Source: Aurantiacibacter marinus
GTDB lineage: Bacteria > Pseudomonadota > Alphaproteobacteria > Sphingomonadales > Sphingomonadaceae
NCBI RefSeq assembly: GCF_001021555.1
Contig: NZ_LDCP01000002.1
Coordinates: 620,001 to 684,000 of the forward strand
Length of the DNA: 64,000 bases
Direction: 5' to 3'
A program made the position numbers and the translations under genes. The notes under the pieces are model-generated. The model saw only the letters and a list, made by a program, of their open reading frames with translations. It was not told where the DNA came from and searched no databases. This document shows, one piece after another, positions 52,925 to 62,615 of the stretch; position 1 is the first letter of the stretch, and each line of letters opens with the position of its first letter.

Positions 52925-54307
52925 TCAGCGCCATGCAGTAATCCGTCCGCTGTTGTCCAGTATGTACAGCGTATTGTTTGCCACCACCGGAGGCAGTGAA
53001 ACGCCATCATCCAGTTCCGTGAAATCAGCCACTTCGCCGGTCATTACATCTACTGATTTGACGAACCCGCGAGAGCTGGCGATCCACAGGCGATTGCTGG
53101 CAAGTACCGGTCCGGTCCAGAAAATCGGCCCTTCGCGGTCTTCAGCATCGCGCCACTGCTCAAGCTGGGTCATCCAGCGGATCCGGCCTGTATTGCGTTG
53201 AATTGCAAGGATGCGGGCATCGTCGGTCAGGGTGAAGACCCACTCGCCCGAAATCGTCGGCGTGGAAATTCCCGCCAGTGTCAATTCCCAGATTCGTTGT
53301 CCGGTCAGCAATTCATAGGCAGCCATTCGTCCGCCCTGACCCAGTGCATAGACCCGGCCCTGATCGATAATAGGATCGGCATCGACATCGGTCAGCGTGC
53401 CAACCTGCGTCGAGATGGAGGTACGCGCCAAGGCGTCGGACCACAGTTCACGGCCATTTTCGTAACGGTAAGCGACCAGCTCTCCGCTGGAAAAGCCCGC
53501 CAGCACAGTGCCCTGCCCGGCCGAGGGCGCAGCCACGCCGAACACGCCTTGTTGCCCGCTGGCGGCGGCTTTCTGCCACACGATTTCGCCGTCGTCGGTT
53601 GCCAGGGAAAAAATCTGATTATCCTGGGTCATTACGAATACGGAATTGAAAGCCACGGTTGGCGCCCCGCGCAAGGGGCCGCCGGGCTTTACGCGCCAGA
53701 TTTCAGTCCCGGTTGCGGCATCCAGCGCCACAACATCGCCAACACCATTGGTCGCGTAAACCCGGCCAGCGTTATAGCTTACGCCGCCGCCGAAGGTCGC
53801 ATCTTCAAGATCACCGGCAACCACGATCCCGTGGCGCCAGCGCAAAGCGCCGGTCTGCGCGTCAAAGGCATGTACTGTTCCGCTGGTATCCACCACAAAC
53901 AGAAGACCATCCGCAACCACAGGTGCAGCGGCCAGGCGGCGCGTTTTTGTGGTACCGGCAATGGCAGCCGTCCACGCCTGCGTCGGCGTGGCTGACAACG
54001 TTACGTGGCCAGATACCTTTGCCGCATTTCCACCAGCCTGCGGCCAGCTTGCGTTGGCCTGTGCAGGAGGAACAACAACCGCAACATTGGCAAGTGCGGG
54101 ATCAGCAACGATTTCGGTCGCAATGCGCGAAAGAATGGGCTGCCGATTGCCCACTGTCGGCGTATCCGGTTCATCATCGCCGCCACCAATGCCGAGCGTT
54201 TCGCACCCGGTCAGCGCGAGCGCAGCCGTCAGCGCAAGGGCCGACAGCAGAAAACGGGGGGCTTTGCGGGAATTCATATTCTTCATGGAGTATCCGTTCG
54301 CCTTCAT
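52925..54307 (-). CDS. bamB: Outer membrane assembly lipoprotein BamB
   Basis: A 460-residue lipoprotein (lipobox LTGC, C35 from ATG 54307) forming an eight-bladed PQQ-type beta-propeller. Repeats such as VDTSGTVHAFDAQTGALRW and ATNGVGDVVALDAATGTEIW are evident. BamB supports BamA in inserting outer-membrane beta-barrels. ATG 54307 overlaps the YfgM-like gene stop (ATGA); starts at 54286 or 54277 would shorten the signal. The der GTPase that usually follows bamB is absent here. Confidence 0.92.
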   Translation of the reverse strand: MKANGYSMKNMNSRKAPRFLLSALALTAALALTGCETLGIGGGDDEPDTPTVGNRQPILSRIATEIVADPALANVAVVVPPAQANASWPQAGGNAAKVSGHVTLSATPTQAWTAAIAGTTKTRRLAAAPVVADGLLFVVDTSGTVHAFDAQTGALRWRHGIVVAGDLEDATFGGGVSYNAGRVYATNGVGDVVALDAATGTEIWRVKPGGPLRGAPTVAFNSVFVMTQDNQIFSLATDDGEIVWQKAAASGQQGVFGVAAPSAGQGTVLAGFSSGELVAYRYENGRELWSDALARTSISTQVGTLTDVDADPIIDQGRVYALGQGGRMAAYELLTGQRIWELTLAGISTPTISGEWVFTLTDDARILAIQRNTGRIRWMTQLEQWRDAEDREGPIFWTGPVLASNRLWIASSRGFVKSVDVMTGEVADFTELDDGVSLPPVVANNTLYILDNSGRITAWR

Positions 54308-55107
54308 TGGGCCGGCCCAGCTGCTGCGACATCTGACGCAGTCGCGGGATTTTCGCCGGTAATTTCGGTCAAGGCTGCATCGACATCTTCGATGGCATCG
54401 AAGCCAAGCAATCCGGCAAGCTGGCGCGTGCGCCCGCGAATCGACTGCGGCACATTGTCATCCTGCGAAATCGACACCAGCAGCGGACCAGCTTGATCAG
54501 GTTTGTTCTGCGCCAGATAGGCATGCGCAACCAGTTCCCCTGCACTACCGAAATAGGCGCTGTCAGCCTGCGCCAAAGGTCCGATGCGGTCGATCACGAC
54601 CTGCGGATCGAGCGTATCGTATTGTGCCGATACAGACCGGATTGCTGCGATATCGCGCATCTCGGAAGGCAATTCGGCGTTGTTGGCAACTCGGTCGAAC
54701 AGCGCCGCAGCATCTGCTGGCCGGTCCTGTTCCATTGCGATACCGGCACGCAGCATGGCGGCAGCCGCAGCAGCGCCGTCCGTTCCTTCCGAAAGGGCGG
54801 TAAGCTCTTCATCGGCAAGGCCCAGATTATTCGCATCAAGCTCGTCCATTGCCTGAACCAGCTCTTCAGAGCGTTCTTCGAGAGACGCCTCTGAACTGCT
54901 TTGCCACAACAGGAACCCGCCGAACGCAGCGATTGCCAGAACAAAAGCGCCTCCCAGTGGCACGCCGTATTTCTTCGCGAAATTGCCGACTTCATCCTGG
55001 CGGACAGCCTCGTCCACCTCGCGCATGAGCATTTCCTGCTCCGCGTCGGCGCGTTTTTGTCCTTTGTCCGTTGTGGACGGGGCGATCGGGGTCGGTGGTT
55101 TGGCCAA
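54304..55107 (-). CDS. YfgM-like TPR membrane protein
   Basis: A 267-residue protein with a charged cytoplasmic N-terminus, one membrane span (about 49-68, GGAFVLAIAAFGGFLLW) and an Ala-rich TPR-like periplasmic domain. This matches YfgM/TPR_21 proteins that associate with the Sec translocon and periplasmic chaperones. The four-base overlap with bamB is the arrangement seen for yfgM-bamB in many proteobacteria. Confidence 0.88.
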   Translation of the reverse strand: MAKPPTPIAPSTTDKGQKRADAEQEMLMREVDEAVRQDEVGNFAKKYGVPLGGAFVLAIAAFGGFLLWQSSSEASLEERSEELVQAMDELDANNLGLADEELTALSEGTDGAAAAAAMLRAGIAMEQDRPADAAALFDRVANNAELPSEMRDIAAIRSVSAQYDTLDPQVVIDRIGPLAQADSAYFGSAGELVAHAYLAQNKPDQAGPLLVSISQDDNVPQSIRGRTRQLAGLLGFDAIEDVDAALTEITGENPATASDVAAAGPAQ

Positions 55108-55219
55108 GGTGTGTTTCTTGCTTTTGCAGGTTTCGACAAATCAGGCTGCGCTGTTAGGCGCGAACCGGTCGCATTTCAATCGAAGAGGCGAGAGTGTCCC
55201 CGCAACCGTGAATGGTGGC

Positions 55220-56398
55220 TTAAGCCGTGCCCGCCTCCTGATCCGCCCCGGCGGCTGACCTCGGGTACTTCTGCATCAATCCCCAATACAGCGCGCGATA
55301 ACGTTCGATCATGCGTTGCTCGTCATATTCGGCCCGTGCCTTTTGCTTGTTTGCCTGACCGATGCGCTTGCGCTCTGGTCCATCACTGGCGAGCTTCAGG
55401 AGCGATTCGGCCAGTCCCGCACCGTCGCCTTCTGCCACCAGTGACGGCCCGTTCTCGCTTGCCACCATACTCCCGATATCGCCTACACGCGGCGCCACAA
55501 CCGGCAGACCAGCCGCCATCGCTTCCACCACGGAAATCGGGAATTGCTCTGAATGACTGGATAGCGCGAAGATATCGAAATGGCCGATCAGTTTTTGCGG
55601 CTCTTTCACAAAGCCGGGCAGGTGGACACGATCTTCCAGACCCAGCGCCTCTGCCTGTGCCAGCAGCCCTTCGCGCTCCGGCCCTTCGCCTGCGATGACC
55701 AGATGCCATTCATCGGGTAGGCGCGCCATGGCTGTCACCAGCATATCGAGCTGTTTGACCTTGCGCAGACCCGCCAGTGATCCGATCCAGAATTCACCCT
55801 TATGCTTCAACAGGCCGGGCAGCACATCGCGCTTTGGCGATGCCGCGAAGGCGCGCGTATCGATCCCGTTGGGAATTCGCCGGACGCGGGTGCGCGGCTG
55901 GTCCCATATATTCAGCGCAATGTCTTCCAGCGTGGCGGAAGGGACGACCAGCGCGGCGCAGCGCCCAAGGGCGATACGGCGATACCAGTTGCGGCGCCTT
56001 TTCAGGCGCTTCGCCTCGTCCTCGTTAAAGCCGTCCTCATGATGAACCAGCGGTGCAAGCTTGTATGCATCGGCAAAGACGGTGTGCGCCATCACTGCGT
56101 CAATCGCGCCCCAATTGTATGTGCAGATAAGGTCGTACCCCGCCATTGCCCTGGCCAGTTTGGCGAGACGGCCCGGCGTCGGATTGCCGGTAAGCGGGGG
56201 GAATTTGGGCCAATTGATGCGCGGCGCCTTGCCGATCATGTGGGCTGCACCCCGCCGGTCCAGATCGCCGGAAACGATGGCATGATCGACCTCTTTGCCC
56301 CAAGCGTTGATCAGCCGGACATTGCGGAGTTCCTTGCCGCCTGCATCGAAGGTGGAATGCAGGTGAAGTATCTTCGGCGTCGTGCTCTTCGCGCTCAT
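55220..56398 (-). CDS. Glycosyltransferase family 4
   Basis: A 392-residue GT-B fold glycosyltransferase. The N-terminal Rossmann half has LHLHSTFDAGGKELRNVRLI. The C-terminal nucleotide-sugar site has GLEDRVHLPGFVKEP, FALSSHSEQFPISVVEAMAAGLPVVA, with the EX7E-type glutamates in SEQFPISVVEAM. Start ATG overlaps the stop of the alpha/beta hydrolase by four bases. Probably acts on an envelope glycan or lipid; acceptor unknown. Confidence 0.9.
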   Translation of the reverse strand: MSAKSTTPKILHLHSTFDAGGKELRNVRLINAWGKEVDHAIVSGDLDRRGAAHMIGKAPRINWPKFPPLTGNPTPGRLAKLARAMAGYDLICTYNWGAIDAVMAHTVFADAYKLAPLVHHEDGFNEDEAKRLKRRRNWYRRIALGRCAALVVPSATLEDIALNIWDQPRTRVRRIPNGIDTRAFAASPKRDVLPGLLKHKGEFWIGSLAGLRKVKQLDMLVTAMARLPDEWHLVIAGEGPEREGLLAQAEALGLEDRVHLPGFVKEPQKLIGHFDIFALSSHSEQFPISVVEAMAAGLPVVAPRVGDIGSMVASENGPSLVAEGDGAGLAESLLKLASDGPERKRIGQANKQKARAEYDEQRMIERYRALYWGLMQKYPRSAAGADQEAGTA

Positions 56399-57270
56399 GC
56401 GATCTTCCCCAGCAGCCGCGCAATTGCCGCTTGCGCCGAAGGTTCTTCCAAAGTGGGTACATGGCCGACACCAGGAACGGTCACGGCTTCCATTTCGGGC
56501 ATTTCGGACTTCATCTTCGCCAATGTCTCAGGCGAAAGAATATCGGACAGCTCGCCGCGCAGAGCCAGAACGGGTCGCCCGGCCAAGGCCCCAAACAGGG
56601 GCCACATATCGACCGGGGCCGGAGGAGGCTGCAGGAAGGGCTCGGCAATCTTCATGTCGTAATCGAAACTGATCCGGCCGCTATTACCCACCACCATCAT
56701 CCGTTTGGCAAGGCGCAGCCAGTCGCTCATTTCATAATCGGGATAGATATCGTCACTGGTTTCCTGAAGAGCGCGGGCCGCATGCATCCATGTCGGATAG
56801 CTGCCACCGTGGCCGACATAATCGCGGATCCGGTCCAGTCCGGCTTCATCCACGTCGGGCCCGATATCGTTCAGCACAACCCCTGCGAACAGACCGGGAT
56901 GCTGGAAAGCCATCAGCATCGAAACAATCCCGCCAAGCGAAGTGCCGAGCGCAACCACCTTTTCCAACCCCAGATGTTCAAGAAGGCCGGCGATGTCCTC
57001 GACATAGGTGGCTGGTTTATACGTTTCCGGGTTCTTGGAGTAATCGCTTTCCCCGCGCCCGCGCAGCTCTGCCACAATAACCCGCCACTCGCCTGCAAAG
57101 GCATCTGCGACCGGCTCGAAATCCCGGGCATTGCGGGTCAGGCCGGGGATGCACAGGATCGGAGGGCGATTTTCCTTACCGGCGTAATCGCGGTAATGCA
57201 GGGTCAGCCCGTCAGCGCTTTCCCAAGTTCCGTCCTGCCAGCTTTGTTTCCGAGTGGCTGCGTTGCCCAT
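56395..57270 (-). CDS. Alpha/beta hydrolase
   Basis: A 291-residue hydrolase with oxyanion segment LCIPGLTRNARDF, nucleophile elbow GTSLGG (S111) and a C-terminal histidine in VPGVGHVPTLEEP; the acid is probably the aspartate in GELSD. The frame is open to 57321, but ATG 57270 has a GGGAG site five bases upstream. Coupled to the glycosyltransferase gene. Specific substrate unknown. Confidence 0.88.
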   Translation of the reverse strand: MGNAATRKQSWQDGTWESADGLTLHYRDYAGKENRPPILCIPGLTRNARDFEPVADAFAGEWRVIVAELRGRGESDYSKNPETYKPATYVEDIAGLLEHLGLEKVVALGTSLGGIVSMLMAFQHPGLFAGVVLNDIGPDVDEAGLDRIRDYVGHGGSYPTWMHAARALQETSDDIYPDYEMSDWLRLAKRMMVVGNSGRISFDYDMKIAEPFLQPPPAPVDMWPLFGALAGRPVLALRGELSDILSPETLAKMKSEMPEMEAVTVPGVGHVPTLEEPSAQAAIARLLGKIA

Positions 57271-57329
57271 ATCTGCTCCCGATCCAACGCCCACCTTGCA
57301 GCGCGCCGTTAATATGGCCACCTATTGGA

Positions 57330-58733
57330 ATGATGCGAACCGAACCGCAACCTGCCGACTATCGCCCGGACCCGAAAATCACCGAAATTGCGCGATTTAT
57401 TGCCGATCCGGTGGAGGCCGCTGCATTTGCGCGCCATGAATTGCGATTTCGCAATGCACGCTGGGACAAGGCAGTGGGGCTTGGCGAATTGTCCGATCAG
57501 GACTGGATTCGCCATTTCGGCAAGTTTGATCCGCTGCCCGGCAATTTGCCCCAGCCGCTGGCGCTGCGCTATCACGGGCATCAGTTCCGCACCTACAATC
57601 CCGAAATCGGCGATGGACGCGGGTTTCTTTTCGCCCAGATGCGTGACGGCGCAGGCCGGTTGCTCGATTGCGGCACCAAAGGCAGCGGCACCACGCCGCA
57701 CAGCCGCGCCGGAGACGGCCGGTTGACGCTGAAGGGCGCGGTACGCGAAATCCTGGCGACAGAAATGCTGGAAGCACTTGGCGCCTATACGTCCAAGACC
57801 CTTTCCGTGATCGAGACCGGTGAGGAATTGTGGCGCGGTGACGAGCCGAGTCCAACCCGCTCTGCCGTGATGGTCCGGCTCAGCCACGGGCACATACGCA
57901 TCGGCAGCTTTCAAAGGCTGATGGCGCTGGAAGAACACGCCGCATTGGCAGAGCTTGTCGAATACAGCCTTGCCGCCTTCCCCGGCCCTGACCTGCCAAA
58001 GGATGCCATCGGACGCGATGAACCGGCCGTCCAGTTGCTGCATCATGCGGCGGAACGCTTCGCCGATCTTGCAGCAAGCTACATGGTGGCAGGGTTTGTC
58101 CACGGCGTGCTCAACACGGATAACATGAACATCAGCGGGGAGAGCTTCGATTACGGGCCGTGGCGATGGCTGCCGCAGTGGGAACCGCAGTTCACCGCTG
58201 CCTATTTCGACCAGACGGGATTATACGCCTTTGGCCGCCAACCCGAAGCGATCCGCTGGAACCTTGGTCAGCTTGCCATCGCACTGCGACCGCTGGCCGA
58301 ATCCGATGCGCTGATCGCCGCATTGGACCGTTTCGGCCCACTGTATGGTCAAGCCATGATGCGCCGCTTCTGCTGGCGGCTCGGAGTGGAGCAGCGCGGG
58401 GACAAGCCAGATGCCGCGCTTGTCGGGGCCGCCGAACTGGCGATGCGAGAAAGCAAACTTGGCCCGGACGCCTTCTTCTACAATCATCGCGGCGGACGCG
58501 CGGCCGCAGGCACATTTGCCGATGCGCTGGATGGCTACAAGCCGCTTGATAGTGGTCATGAATTCTGGTCCGAAGCTGCACCCGTCTCCATGTTGATCGA
58601 AGAAGTGGAAACGCTTTGGGACGCTATTGCGGAAAGGGACGATTGGCAGCCGCTCACCGCAAAGATCGGCGAAATCCGCCGTATGGGCGACGCGCTGGGT
58701 GAACCTCCGAAACCTCTTGGTCACTGCGACTGA
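57330..58733 (+). CDS. selO: SelO/YdiU protein adenylyltransferase
   Basis: A 467-residue pseudokinase that in known members transfers AMP from ATP to Ser/Thr/Tyr on redox proteins. Family segments: LALRYHGHQF (77-86), LLDCGTKGSGTTPHSRAGDGR, HGVLNTDNMNISG (258-270) with the metal-binding Asn, and DYGP (274-277). The C-terminus ends in HCD with C466, matching the redox cysteine near the end of bacterial SelO that replaces selenocysteine. Length is near that of E. coli YdiU. Confidence 0.94.
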   Translation: MMRTEPQPADYRPDPKITEIARFIADPVEAAAFARHELRFRNARWDKAVGLGELSDQDWIRHFGKFDPLPGNLPQPLALRYHGHQFRTYNPEIGDGRGFLFAQMRDGAGRLLDCGTKGSGTTPHSRAGDGRLTLKGAVREILATEMLEALGAYTSKTLSVIETGEELWRGDEPSPTRSAVMVRLSHGHIRIGSFQRLMALEEHAALAELVEYSLAAFPGPDLPKDAIGRDEPAVQLLHHAAERFADLAASYMVAGFVHGVLNTDNMNISGESFDYGPWRWLPQWEPQFTAAYFDQTGLYAFGRQPEAIRWNLGQLAIALRPLAESDALIAALDRFGPLYGQAMMRRFCWRLGVEQRGDKPDAALVGAAELAMRESKLGPDAFFYNHRGGRAAAGTFADALDGYKPLDSGHEFWSEAAPVSMLIEEVETLWDAIAERDDWQPLTAKIGEIRRMGDALGEPPKPLGHCD

Positions 58734-59138
58734 CGCCCGCAGGAACAATACCGACTGCCAAAGGCGGCGGCTTTCCTGTGAGCAGACCTCGCTTGGGCAG
58801 TTCTTGAAGGAGATGCCCAGCATTTCGCTCGCTATCGGGCATGTCCGCGCCGGATTGACGTCAATGACGACGATTATCGGGCCGGGCAATCGGGACGCGG
58901 TCGGCCAGCTTCTGTATATTCAGATGGATCCGATAACGATGGTAGTTTCTGCCGAGCGCCGCCAGACAGGTGCATACAATTGATAAACAGTGATTTTTTT
59001 GCAATTTGGCAGCCGTTTCTTTACAGAATTTTACCATAGATAAGCAGCTATCTCATGTTACATTTCAGTGAGAACTTTGCCCCCGCGCCTTTGTGGCGTT
59101 AGGGGGGCTCAGATAAGTCGTAACGAAAGCAACAACTC
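58734..59138. other. 405-base region between selO and astD
   Basis: No recognisable gene. A plus-strand frame from ATG 58813 to 58983 could encode 56 residues (MPSISLAIGHVRAGL...), with AAGGAG immediately before the ATG but with almost no spacing, so translation is doubtful. From about 58980 the DNA turns AT-rich. A near-palindrome AGATA-AGCAGC-TATCT lies at 59038-59053 and TTTACA at 59020-59025 may belong to an astD promoter. Taken together this is probably the control region of astD. Confidence 0.4.
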
Positions 59139-60557
59139 TTGGGCACACCGCAGGAATTAGTCTCGTTCGAACCCGCTACGGGCAAGGAACTGTGGCGCGG
59201 TGCGCATGGCAATGTCGATGCGATTGTTGCGCGTGCGCGGCGCGCCTGGCCGAAATGGGCAGCGCTGCCGCTCGCCAACCGCATCGAATTGATGCGCCGC
59301 TTCGTCAATGAAGTGCGCAAGGATCATGACGAGTTTTCCGAACTGATCTCCCGCGAAACCGGCAAGCCGCTGTGGGAAGCGCGCACCGAAGTCGAAGCGG
59401 TGATGGCCAAGATCGAGATTTCGATCCGCGCCTATGGGGAGCGGACCGGTCAGCGAAAGCTGGATAGCGCGCTGCAGGGCATTGCAGCGCTGCGGCACAA
59501 GCCGCACGGCGTTATGGCTGTGCTCGGTCCGTATAATTTCCCCGCACACCTGCCCAACGGCCACATGATCCCGGCCCTGATCGCGGGCAATGCGGTGATC
59601 CTGAAGCCTTCGGAAAAAACACCGGCCGTCGGTGCCAAGCTGGTCGAATTGCTCAACCGCTGCGGCATTCCCGAAGGTGTCGTACAATTGCTGATTGGCG
59701 GGCCTGATGAAGGCAAGGCGCTGGTGGCGCATGATGATGTGAACGGCGTGCTGTTCACAGGCTCTGCGCAGGTCGGCATTGCGATCAACCGCAAGCTGGC
59801 AACCGATCCGGGCAAGATTCTTGCGCTGGAAATGGGCGGCAACAACCCGATGATCGTGTGGGATACACCCAAAATTGCCGATGCCGCGGCGCTGATCGTC
59901 CAATCCGCGTTCACCACAGCGGGACAGCGCTGCACGGCCGCGCGCAGGCTGATAGTCAAAGCAAGCATGTATGACGAAGTCGTCGCGGAAACAAAGAAAC
60001 TGGCGGACCGCGCGATCGTCGGGGGACCGTTTGACGAACCTGCACCTTTCATGGGCCCGGTGATCGACAACGCCACTGCCGATCAATTGACCGAAAGTTT
60101 TGTCTATTTGCTGTCGAACGGCGGCAAGGCGATCAAGCATATGCGGCGCTTGCAGGATGATTTGCCCTTCGTCTCACCCGCTATCATCGACACGACGGCA
60201 ATGTCCGATCGCCCCGATGTAGAGCTGTTCGGACCTTTGTTGCAGGTCATCAAGGTCGATGACTTTGACGAAGCAATTGCAGAGGCGAATAACACCCGCT
60301 TCGGCCTTTCGGCATCGCTGGTGGGCGGCACCCCGCAGCAATACAACCGCTTCTGGGCCAATATCCGCGCAGGAATCGTGAACTGGAACCGCCCGACCAA
60401 CGGGGCGTCCTCTGCCGCTCCTTTTGGCGGCGTGGGCTATTCTGGCAATCACCGCCCGGCAGCATTTTATGCCGCGGACTACTGCGCCTATCCGGTAACC
60501 AGCACGGAAATGGAGCAACCGCGAGCCAGCGTCGGCGTGGGCTTCAAGGAAAGCTGA
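59139..60557 (+). CDS. astD: Succinylglutamate-semialdehyde dehydrogenase
   Basis: A 472-residue NAD-dependent aldehyde dehydrogenase of the AstD type, fourth step of the arginine succinyltransferase pathway. Catalytic residues are N133 (LGPYNFPAHLPNGH), E231 (LEMGGNNP) and C265 (AGQRCTAARR). The NFPAHLPNGH segment is characteristic of AstD. The start is TTG 59139 with a weak ribosome site; no ATG fits. The other ast genes are not in this window, so it is either an orphan or the pathway is split. Confidence 0.9.
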   Translation: MGTPQELVSFEPATGKELWRGAHGNVDAIVARARRAWPKWAALPLANRIELMRRFVNEVRKDHDEFSELISRETGKPLWEARTEVEAVMAKIEISIRAYGERTGQRKLDSALQGIAALRHKPHGVMAVLGPYNFPAHLPNGHMIPALIAGNAVILKPSEKTPAVGAKLVELLNRCGIPEGVVQLLIGGPDEGKALVAHDDVNGVLFTGSAQVGIAINRKLATDPGKILALEMGGNNPMIVWDTPKIADAAALIVQSAFTTAGQRCTAARRLIVKASMYDEVVAETKKLADRAIVGGPFDEPAPFMGPVIDNATADQLTESFVYLLSNGGKAIKHMRRLQDDLPFVSPAIIDTTAMSDRPDVELFGPLLQVIKVDDFDEAIAEANNTRFGLSASLVGGTPQQYNRFWANIRAGIVNWNRPTNGASSAAPFGGVGYSGNHRPAAFYAADYCAYPVTSTEMEQPRASVGVGFKES

Positions 60558-60625
60558 ACCGGTCAGGTAGCGCAAGCTTTGGACTGCCGCTTGCCGACAG
60601 GCGATGGAAGGCCTAGCGCAGCATC

Positions 60626-61543
60626 ATGACAGCGCCCGCCATTAGGCCAGAAACCAGCCGCGGCAAGGCCTTGTCCAGCGCCTTCACAGCATACCTCATC
60701 TGGGGGCTGCTGCCGCTTTACCTGATCCTGGTGAAGGACGTTCCGGCGGTGGAATTCGTCGCGTGGCGGACCTTGTTCACTCTCCCGATCTGCCTCATTT
60801 TCGTCCGGTTGACGGGTCGCGGCGCAGAACTGCGCGCGTGCCTTGGCCAGCGCTGCGTGATGCTCACGTTGCTCTGCACAGCAGCCTTTATCGCACTGAA
60901 TTGGCTAGGTTATATCTGGGCCATCCAGAACTCGCATGTTTATGCTGCCAGCCTTGGGTATTATATCCTGCCGATCGTCATGATGTTGCTCGGCGTCGTA
61001 TTCTTGAAGGAAACGCTGTCGCTCAGCCAATGGCTTGCGGTCGCGTTGGCGGCGGTCGGCGTTGGCGCGCTGGCTCTTGGCGCGCTGACCACCTTGTGGG
61101 TCAGCCTGTTGCTGGCCATTTCCTTTGGTCTTTATGGGCTGCTCCGCAAGACAGTCGCAGCCGGCGCACTTGTCGGGCTCACAATCGAATCGATGATATT
61201 GCTGCCTTTGGTTCTGGCCTATCTGGGATGGGTTGAATGGGCCGGCGGCGGCACGGCATTCGGCCGTGCGCCATTGGAAACGGCAGCCATTCTCGGGGCC
61301 GGTCTGGTTACGGCGGTTCCGCTGATCCTGTTTGCCGTTGCGGCGCGCGCCCTGCCCTACACCGTGATCGGGTTCTTGCAGTTCAGCGCCCCCACGATGA
61401 TGTTCATCCTGGGGCTGACGGTGTTCGGTGAGGAGCTGAAGCCTGCTCAATTGGCATGCTTCACTGCGATCTGGCTGGCGGTAGCGCTGTTCAGTTGGGA
61501 CCTGTGGCGCAAAAGCCGCGCCGTTCGGGTCCGGACAGCCTAA
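60626..61543 (+). CDS. rarD: RarD-like EamA permease
   Basis: A 305-residue drug/metabolite transporter with ten membrane helices in two EamA repeats. [19 protein letters not shown] and [28 protein letters not shown] are RarD signatures. Function is uncertain even in E. coli, where it was linked to chloramphenicol sensitivity. Its TAA stop overlaps the TAG stop of convergent pyrC. Confidence 0.9.
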   Translation: MTAPAIRPETSRGKALSSAFTAYLIWGLLPLYLILVKDVPAVEFVAWRTLFTLPICLIFVRLTGRGAELRACLGQRCVMLTLLCTAAFIALNWLGYIWAIQNSHVYAASLGYYILPIVMMLLGVVFLKETLSLSQWLAVALAAVGVGALALGALTTLWVSLLLAISFGLYGLLRKTVAAGALVGLTIESMILLPLVLAYLGWVEWAGGGTAFGRAPLETAAILGAGLVTAVPLILFAVAARALPYTVIGFLQFSAPTMMFILGLTVFGEELKPAQLACFTAIWLAVALFSWDLWRKSRAVRVRTA

Positions 61544-62577
61544 CCGGAAAACGTCCAGCCGAGCGTTTGCCCGGCGTGGAATGGCACCAGCACATCACCA
61601 CCGGCAGCGATCGTATCGGGAATGGCGCATTCGCGCTGTTCCAGCGTGACCATGTCTTCGTTCACCGGCAGTCCGTAAAAAGCAGGGCCATGCAAGCTGG
61701 CAAAACCTTCGAAATGGTCCAGCGCATTTTCCGCTTCGAACACGGCGAGATAGCTTTCCAGAGCATAGGGCGCATTGAATATCCCCGCGCAGCCACACGC
61801 ACTTTCTTTCGCAGCTCGCGTATGCGGTGCGCTGTCTGTGCCAAGGAAGAATTTGGCAGAGCCAGATGTCGCGGCGCGGCGCAGCGCCAAGCGGTGCTTT
61901 TCGCGCTTGGCGACAGGCAGGCAATATGCATGAGGCCGCATCCCGCCCACCAGCATCGCGTTGCGATTGATATGCAAATGCTGGGGCGTGATCGTGGCAG
62001 CGACATTCGCCGGTGCTGCTTCGACAAAGCGCACCGCATCTTCAGTCGTTATGTGTTCGAACACCACTTTCAGATCAGGCAGATCTGCCAATAGCGGAGC
62101 AAGAACCTGCTCGATAAACACTGCTTCCCGGTCGAATATGTCGATTTCGGCAGAGGTCACTTCGCCGTGGACACACAGCACCATGCCGATTTCTGCCATC
62201 ACTTCCAGAACTCCGCGGATATTGGCAACACCGGTCACCCCGCTGTCTGAATTTGTGGTCGCCCCGGCAGGGTAAAGCTTTGCTGCGGTAAACACGCCGG
62301 CTGCAAACCCGCGCCGCACTTCCTCAGGATCGATATTGTCGGTGAGGTAACAGGTCATCAGCGGCGTGAACCTGATGCCCTCTGGCACTGCCGCCATGAT
62401 CCGAGTGCGGTAAGCTTCCCCGGCCTCCACCGTGGTCACCGGCGGCGTGAGGTTGGGCATGACTATGGCCCGCGCAAACTGCCGGGCAGTAAAGGCTGTC
62501 ACGCCTTCCAGCATGGCGCCGTCGCGCAGGTGGACATGCCAGTCATCAGGGCGGCGGATGGTGATCGTCTGCGTCAT
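61540..62577 (-). CDS. pyrC: Dihydroorotase (class II, E. coli type)
   Basis: A 345-residue zinc amidohydrolase of pyrimidine synthesis. Metal ligands H14 and H16 are in WHVHLRDG, the carbamylated lysine is K100 in [14 protein letters not shown], and further ligands lie in [12 protein letters not shown] and [13 protein letters not shown] 62577 is chosen over 62691 because [14 protein letters not shown] is the family start. Divergent from ygfZ across 38 bases. Confidence 0.96.
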   Translation of the reverse strand: MTQTITIRRPDDWHVHLRDGAMLEGVTAFTARQFARAIVMPNLTPPVTTVEAGEAYRTRIMAAVPEGIRFTPLMTCYLTDNIDPEEVRRGFAAGVFTAAKLYPAGATTNSDSGVTGVANIRGVLEVMAEIGMVLCVHGEVTSAEIDIFDREAVFIEQVLAPLLADLPDLKVVFEHITTEDAVRFVEAAPANVAATITPQHLHINRNAMLVGGMRPHAYCLPVAKREKHRLALRRAATSGSAKFFLGTDSAPHTRAAKESACGCAGIFNAPYALESYLAVFEAENALDHFEGFASLHGPAFYGLPVNEDMVTLEQRECAIPDTIAAGGDVLVPFHAGQTLGWTFSG

Positions 62578-62615
62578 GGCATTGCCTATGCCGCGCTCCG
62601 CCCTATCTGTCACCC

